Shown: one piece after another, positions 6,501 to 9,050 of the stretch
Position numbering within the stretch: position 1 is the first letter of the stretch
How the letters are laid out: each line of letters starts with the position of its first letter
From: Thermoleophilia bacterium
GTDB lineage: Bacteria; Actinomycetota; Thermoleophilia; Gaiellales; Gaiellaceae
Assembly (NCBI GenBank): GCA_025933895.1
Contig: JAICZB010000075.1
Coordinates: 1-9,050 of the forward strand
Reading direction: 5' to 3'
DNA length: 9,050 nucleotides
Program-made: the position numbers and the translations under genes
The notes under the pieces: generated by a model
What the model was told of the DNA's origin: nothing
The model's input: the letters and a program-made list of their open reading frames with translations, nothing else
Databases searched by the model: none

Positions 6501-6542
6501 GTCGGCAGCGAGGGCCCGCCGGTCGACCTCGCCCTGCCTCAC
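3507..6542 (-). CDS. FAD-binding and Fe-S 2-hydroxyacid dehydrogenase (YdiJ/GlcD-GlpC fusion type) with C-terminal membrane helix
   Basis: The family oxidises a D-2-hydroxyacid (lactate, 2-hydroxyglutarate or glycolate in characterised members) to the 2-oxoacid, passing electrons from FAD through Fe-S clusters. The 1011 residues match the length of E. coli YdiJ. The FAD_binding_4 domain spans about 40-185, with PRGCGTSLSG at 72-81 and GGNVGNNSCG at 144-153. The FAD-oxidase C domain spans about 275-525, with H435 and H442 of the metal/substrate site and SGEHGDG at 477-483. Fe-S cysteines are C561-x5-C567-x9-C577-P and C622-x2-C625-x2-C628-x3-C632-P. Two CCG domains follow (C768-C769, C810, C862, C891-C892, C936). 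Residues 989-1007 form one hydrophobic helix, which suggests membrane anchoring. The GTG start overlaps the preceding TGA as GTGA, and the conserved region begins near residue 14, so it fits. The ribosome binding site is weak, consistent with coupled translation. The substrate cannot be read from the sequence. Confidence 0.92.
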   Translation of the reverse strand: MRQGEVDRRALAADLRAAIEGEVRFDTASRALYATDASNYRQPPIGVVLPRTLDDVVAVHRVCHEHGAPITPRGCGTSLSGETVNFAVILDCSKYLTGIGEVDPEQRLVAVEPGAINEHVNRKACRHGLVFGPDPSTHAYCTIGGNVGNNSCGAHSVQAMFLGEGGRTSDNVHSLEVLTYDGLRLRVGATSDGELAQIVAAGGRRGEIYGALRDLRDRYADLIRARYPQIPRRVSGYNLDDLLPERGFNVARALVGTEGTCVTVLGATLQLIPDPPAKCGIVVGYDDIATAGDHVGEALAYRPLAVEGFDDLLVEFEREASLNVDALDGLPDGKGWMYVELGGETSEEAGERARALLGELRPAAVDGKLVEGDDARKQLAQVREVGLAIAAFPKGEDHWEGWEDSAVPPERIGDYLRDLRALAARHGFWGTYYGHLGQGCMHVRYDFDLRSKRGIQRFRAFVEAAADLCVSYGGSLSGEHGDGQARAELLYKQYGEELVEAFREFKRIWDPDGKMNPGKVVDPYRLDENLKLGADYAPWRPAVKFAYAEDKGDFAHAALRCVGVGRCRRPDGMDVMCPSFMATREEMHSTRGRARLLFEMLQGEIVTDGWQSDEVMEALDLCLSCKGCTHDCPVDVDMPTYKAEFLHQRWKHRLRPRHAYAFGLIDQVSRLASRAPGPVNFVTHTPPLAQGFKLAAGMTQKRAVPKFAPLTLQQWFAQRGGTTNPSGRKVVLFPDTFNNHMHTDVGVAAVEALEAAGWQVIVPDGHVCCGRPLYDYGFLGLAERYLRRSLDQLREWYRAGIPIVGLEPSCVAVFKDELGKLLPHDDDAKRLAQSTYHFAEFFERFDVEPPRLERKAFVWGHCHHKATGGIDPEVELLQKMGVEVETLTAGCCGLAGSWGFESSHHEVSMQCGEQGLLPKVRQLDDETLVVADGFSCKTQIEQGDTGRRALHVAQVLKLAREHGATGPQGPKPERLYYEVRPEPSLPRRTVRAAVLVAATAGVVALAAKMRP

Positions 6543-7027
6543 CCTCGGAGGTCGCCGGCGAGACGCCGGAGCTCGGTCTCGAGCCGTTCGAGCGCCTCGG
6601 CCTCTTCGGTGCGGTTGCGTTCGAGGAGACCCCGCGCGTCGTCGGAGAGCCCTATCGGTTGCCCGAGCGCGAGTAGCACGTCGTACGCCGCTAGCTCGTG
6701 ATGCTCCGTCGTCGCAGCGGCGGCGGCATGGAAGACGTCGGCGAGACGACCGTCGGCGAAGTTTCCCGCCAGCTCGTCGTGATGCTGCGCGAGCTTCTCG
6801 ACCGGCGGGCTCAGATTCGAGCTCGGCTCCGCGTCGACGGCTCGAAATACCTGCTCCAGGCGAGGACCGTGCTCTCTCGTCTGCTCGAGATGCTCCGCGA
6901 CCGCCGAGGCGAGCCCCTCGCTCTCTATTGCCTGATGCAGCTTCGGGAGCACTTCGAACTGGAGCGTACGCTCGACCCAGAGCAGCTCGGCGAGGAGCTG
7001 GAGGAAGAGGTCGCGCGGGTTGCTCAA
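6539..7027 (-). CDS. Ferritin-like DUF892/YciF-family protein
   Basis: This 162-residue protein is mostly helical and rich in Glu, His and Leu. It begins SNPRDLFLQLLAELLWVERT after the start and shows EHLEQTREHGPRLEQVF (45-61), TEHHELAAYDVLLALG (107-122) and RNRTEEAEALERLE (137-150). These fit the DUF892 four-helix, ferritin-like pattern of E. coli YciE/YciF. Possible metal ligands are E19, E45, E49, H53, E108, H109 and E111, but no biochemical role is established for this group beyond stress association. The TTG at 7025-7027 overlaps the GMC gene's TGA as TTGA, the same coupling as its neighbours. The only good Shine-Dalgarno (AGGAG) lies 19 bases before the TTG, which is too far. It stands 7 bases before an in-frame ATC (6 codons more inclusive than nothing else upstream), so the exact start is unsettled. 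The frame itself is secure because it fits tightly between two recognised genes. Its place between two flavoenzymes suggests iron or oxidant protection, by inference. Confidence 0.8.
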   Translation of the reverse strand: MSNPRDLFLQLLAELLWVERTLQFEVLPKLHQAIESEGLASAVAEHLEQTREHGPRLEQVFRAVDAEPSSNLSPPVEKLAQHHDELAGNFADGRLADVFHAAAAATTEHHELAAYDVLLALGQPIGLSDDARGLLERNRTEEAEALERLETELRRLAGDLRG

Positions 7028-8727
7028 CGTCGGAGGGATGCGAGTACTCCTTTCCTGGGCGCGTCCGCCGACCGCGAGAGGCGCTTCGACTTCAGCAGCC
7101 CGGCGAGGCGATCGGACAGCGCCATGATGACGAGCGCCGGATTGGCCGCGCCCTCGGTGGGAAAGACGCTGCCGTCCGCGAGGAAGAGGTTGGGGACCTC
7201 CCAGGCGCGCTGGCTCGAGTCGACGACGCTGTCCTCGGGAGAAAAGCCCATGCGGCAGCCGCCGACGAGATGCGCGAAACGGTCGATCTTCAACGTGTCC
7301 TGTGCACCCGCGTGCTCCCAGATCTCCTCCATCTTCTTGGTCGCGTGGGCGATGTTCTGCTTGTCGTTGTCGCAGAGCGAGTACGAGAAATTCGCCACCG
7401 GGATGCCGTACTGGTCCTTCTCCGAGGCGAGCGTGACGCGATTCTCGGCGAGCGGCATCAGCTCGCAGAGGACGCCGAGGAGCGTCCAGTGGTTGTAGTC
7501 GCGCATGTACTCGCGTAAAGACTGCCCCCAGTGTCCCTCCGCCTGCACGTGCTGCGCCCAGTCGATCGGCAGCGGACCGACCGTCTGGATCGAGAAGCCG
7601 CGTGCGAAGCCGCGCGAGTCGTCGGTCTCGTAGAACTGCTCGGAGGAGACCTCGGGCGGCGGCGCCTTGTACATCCGCAGCTGGTACGGAAAGCGCGCTG
7701 CGACCTGCGTCGCTCCCTGCACCATGACGTACCGGCCGACCTGGTCGCTGCCGTTGGCGAGGCCGTGTGGGAAGCGGCGGCTCGTCGAGTTGAGGAGCAG
7801 CCGCGGCGTCTCGATCGCATAGCCGCAGACGGCGACGGCGTCCGCGGGCTGGAACCGCTCGATTCCGTCCGGGTCGATGTACGTGACTCCCGTGCAGCGG
7901 CCGGCCTCGTCGACCTCGACGCGCACCGCCATCGAGTCGGCCCGCACCTCGACGCCGTACTCGATCGCGTCGGGCAGGTGCGTGATGAGCGGGCTCGCCT
8001 TCGCGTTCACCTTGCAGCCCTGCAGGCAGAAGCCGCGATAGATGCAGTGCGGACGGTTGCCGAAGACCCCGTTCGTGATGGAGACCGGCCCGACGCGCAT
8101 CTCGATTCCCACGTCGAGTGCGCCCTGCCAGGCGACGCTCGCAGCGCCGGCGATCGGGTGCGGGCCGTGGGGATAGCTGTGCGGGTCGCCCCACGGCCAG
8201 TCCTGGCCGGCGACCGGAAGCTCGAGCTCGAGTCGCTCGAACGACTCCTTCAGATCCCAGTACGAGATCGGCCAGTCGACCGCGACGCCGTCGCGCGTCC
8301 GCACCTCGAAGTCGGAAGGGTGGAAGCGCGGTGTGTAGCCGGCGAAGTGCGTCATCGAGCCGCCGACGCCGACACCGGAGTTGTTCTTTCCCATCTCGAT
8401 CGGGTTGTCGCCCGAGATGATCCGCTTGTCGGTCCAGTAGATGGGATGCGATCCCTTCTCGTCGCTCACCCAGTCGCGGTCGGGATCCCAGAACGGCCCC
8501 TTCTCGAGGATCACGATCCGCCAGCCGGCGCGCGCGAGTCGCTGCGCCAGCGTCACGCCGCCGGCGCCCGCGCCGACGACGAGCAGGTCGACCGGCGCCG
8601 ACAGGGGGTACTGCGCCATCCGATCGAGGTTCTGCAGCCCGCGCTTGTGCATGTCGAGCAGGAACGGGGAGTCGTTGTCCTTGGGCATCTGGACGGAGCC
8701 CTTGACGACGCTCATCAGGTCCTTCAT
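7024..8727 (-). CDS. GMC-family FAD dehydrogenase, large (catalytic) subunit, gluconate/glucose dehydrogenase-like
   Basis: The 567-residue flavoprotein oxidises a hydroxyl group of a sugar, sugar acid or polyol; the substrate is not readable. The FAD-binding dinucleotide fold is at 47-77, with G52-x-G54-x-x-G57 and E75 in VVGAGAGGVTLAQRLARAGW and ILEKG. The second GMC region GVGVGGSMTHFAGYTPRFHP lies at 118-137. The C-terminal signature has H486 in HLVGGCRMG and N529 in PTEGAANPALVIMALSDRLA, the catalytic His/Asn pair. C228-x5-C234-x3-C238 matches the 3Fe-4S ligand spacing I recall from bacterial FAD glucose dehydrogenase catalytic subunits. No signal peptide is visible, so export, if any, would rely on its small partner. 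The ATG at 8725-8727 overlaps the stop of the subunit 3 gene as ATGA, with AGGAG 11 bases upstream. A longer in-frame reading to 8880 lies inside the upstream gene and is rejected. Confidence 0.93.
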   Translation of the reverse strand: MKDLMSVVKGSVQMPKDNDSPFLLDMHKRGLQNLDRMAQYPLSAPVDLLVVGAGAGGVTLAQRLARAGWRIVILEKGPFWDPDRDWVSDEKGSHPIYWTDKRIISGDNPIEMGKNNSGVGVGGSMTHFAGYTPRFHPSDFEVRTRDGVAVDWPISYWDLKESFERLELELPVAGQDWPWGDPHSYPHGPHPIAGAASVAWQGALDVGIEMRVGPVSITNGVFGNRPHCIYRGFCLQGCKVNAKASPLITHLPDAIEYGVEVRADSMAVRVEVDEAGRCTGVTYIDPDGIERFQPADAVAVCGYAIETPRLLLNSTSRRFPHGLANGSDQVGRYVMVQGATQVAARFPYQLRMYKAPPPEVSSEQFYETDDSRGFARGFSIQTVGPLPIDWAQHVQAEGHWGQSLREYMRDYNHWTLLGVLCELMPLAENRVTLASEKDQYGIPVANFSYSLCDNDKQNIAHATKKMEEIWEHAGAQDTLKIDRFAHLVGGCRMGFSPEDSVVDSSQRAWEVPNLFLADGSVFPTEGAANPALVIMALSDRLAGLLKSKRLSRSADAPRKGVLASLRR

Positions 8728-9050
8728 TCGAGCCCGCGCTCCTGCGTGTCCTGCACCGGGTCGCGCTCGTACGCCTCTTCCCCCTCCCACTCCTCGCGCT
8801 CGGCGTTCTGCAGGTGCGGGCTGCCGAAGCGCGAGTAGCCGCGCGGGTAGGCGGGCCCGCCGAAGCCGATCTCGTTCCACGCCCAGGGGTGCGCGTAGAA
8901 CTGCTGCGAGAGGTGCCGCGTCACGACGCTCCAGGCGCGCGAGACGTTGAGCGTGTCCCAGACGCCGCCGTGCAGCCGGCCGTCGTCGAAGTCGTGCACC
9001 ACCTCGAGCTGTTCCTCGGGGGCGAGGCGCGCGAACTGCTCCGCGCCCCG
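8724..9050 (-). CDS. Gluconate 2-dehydrogenase subunit 3-type small subunit, N-terminus outside window
   Basis: The last 108 residues are visible. They read in from the window edge as RGAEQFARLAPEEQLEVVHD and continue through DTLNVSRAWSVVTRHLSQQF, then YAHPWAWNEIGFGGPAYPRG and a charged tail (REEWEGEEAYERDPVQDTQE). The pattern of an 'L-x-PEEQ' start, an aromatic-rich helix, then 'Y-x-HP-x-W-x-x-IGF-GGPAYPRGY' fits the C-terminal half of the Gluconate_2-dh3 family. These small subunits pair with GMC-type FAD subunits, and in glucose dehydrogenases the equivalent 'hitchhiker' subunit carries a Tat signal that exports the complex. Whether a Tat signal exists here cannot be seen, since the N-terminus lies beyond 9050. 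A GTG at 9000-9002 is internal, because the open frame and family similarity continue to the edge. It overlaps the GMC gene by 4 bases, so the two are probably made together. Confidence 0.85.
   Translation of the reverse strand, partial: RGAEQFARLAPEEQLEVVHDFDDGRLHGGVWDTLNVSRAWSVVTRHLSQQFYAHPWAWNEIGFGGPAYPRGYSRFGSPHLQNAEREEWEGEEAYERDPVQDTQERGLE

Noticed and set aside
3657..6701. A 1014-residue open frame on the plus strand, opposite the FAD/Fe-S dehydrogenase
   Set aside because: It mirrors a real, well-conserved gene on the other strand. Its composition is Arg/Val/Glu/Ala-heavy with no recognisable domain, as expected of a GC-rich codon shadow.
8728..8880. A 51-residue N-terminal extension of the GMC dehydrogenase
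   Set aside because: It lies within the subunit 3 gene in another frame and is Arg/Ala-rich. The ATG at 8725-8727 forms the ATGA overlap seen in this operon.

Overview
The window reads entirely from the minus strand. It joins two blocks: a translation and secretion block (1-3480) and a redox enzyme block (3507-9050). The DNA is very GC-rich, roughly two-thirds by eye. GTG and TTG starts, many TAG and TGA stops, and a tRNA-Met/rpmG/secE/nusG/rplK/rplA/rplJ/rplL order point to a high-GC actinobacterium. A deep lineage such as Thermoleophilia (Solirubrobacterales or Gaiellales type) is my guess from style, not proven. NusG lacks the long N-terminal extension known from Streptomyces, and no tRNA-Trp sits before secE, which fits a deep branch.

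Transcription order, from high to low coordinates: (i) the 3' end of a gluconate 2-dehydrogenase subunit 3-type small subunit (8724-9050, cut by the window edge); (ii) a GMC-type FAD dehydrogenase large subunit (7024-8727); (iii) a small DUF892/YciF-like ferritin-like protein (6539-7027); (iv) a 1011-residue FAD plus Fe-S 2-hydroxyacid dehydrogenase of the YdiJ/GlcD-GlpC type with a C-terminal hydrophobic helix (3507-6542). Each gene overlaps the next by 4 bases (ATGA, TTGA, GTGA), so this is almost certainly one translationally coupled operon. After 26 bases comes tRNA-Met(CAU) (3407-3480), then rpmG, secE, nusG, rplK, rplA, a short L10-leader-like RNA, rplJ and the start of rplL, cut at base 1.

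The translation block makes L33, SecE, NusG and the L11/L1/L10/L12 stalk proteins, mostly with overlapping or nearly overlapping junctions. Two things stand out here: a long acidic Ala/Glu/Pro tail on L10 whose last codons also form the ribosome binding site of rplL, and a compact L10 leader.

The redox block is the part most worth following up. The GMC subunit has a C-x5-C-x3-C cysteine set like that of the 3Fe-4S-containing catalytic subunit of direct-electron-transfer FAD glucose dehydrogenases, and its partner small subunit is present. The cytochrome c subunit that usually completes such enzymes is not seen downstream. A ferritin-like protein and a tail-anchored FAD/Fe-S dehydrogenase take that place. 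No mobile element, CRISPR array or plus-strand gene could be supported, and no stretch over 300 bases lacks a gene.
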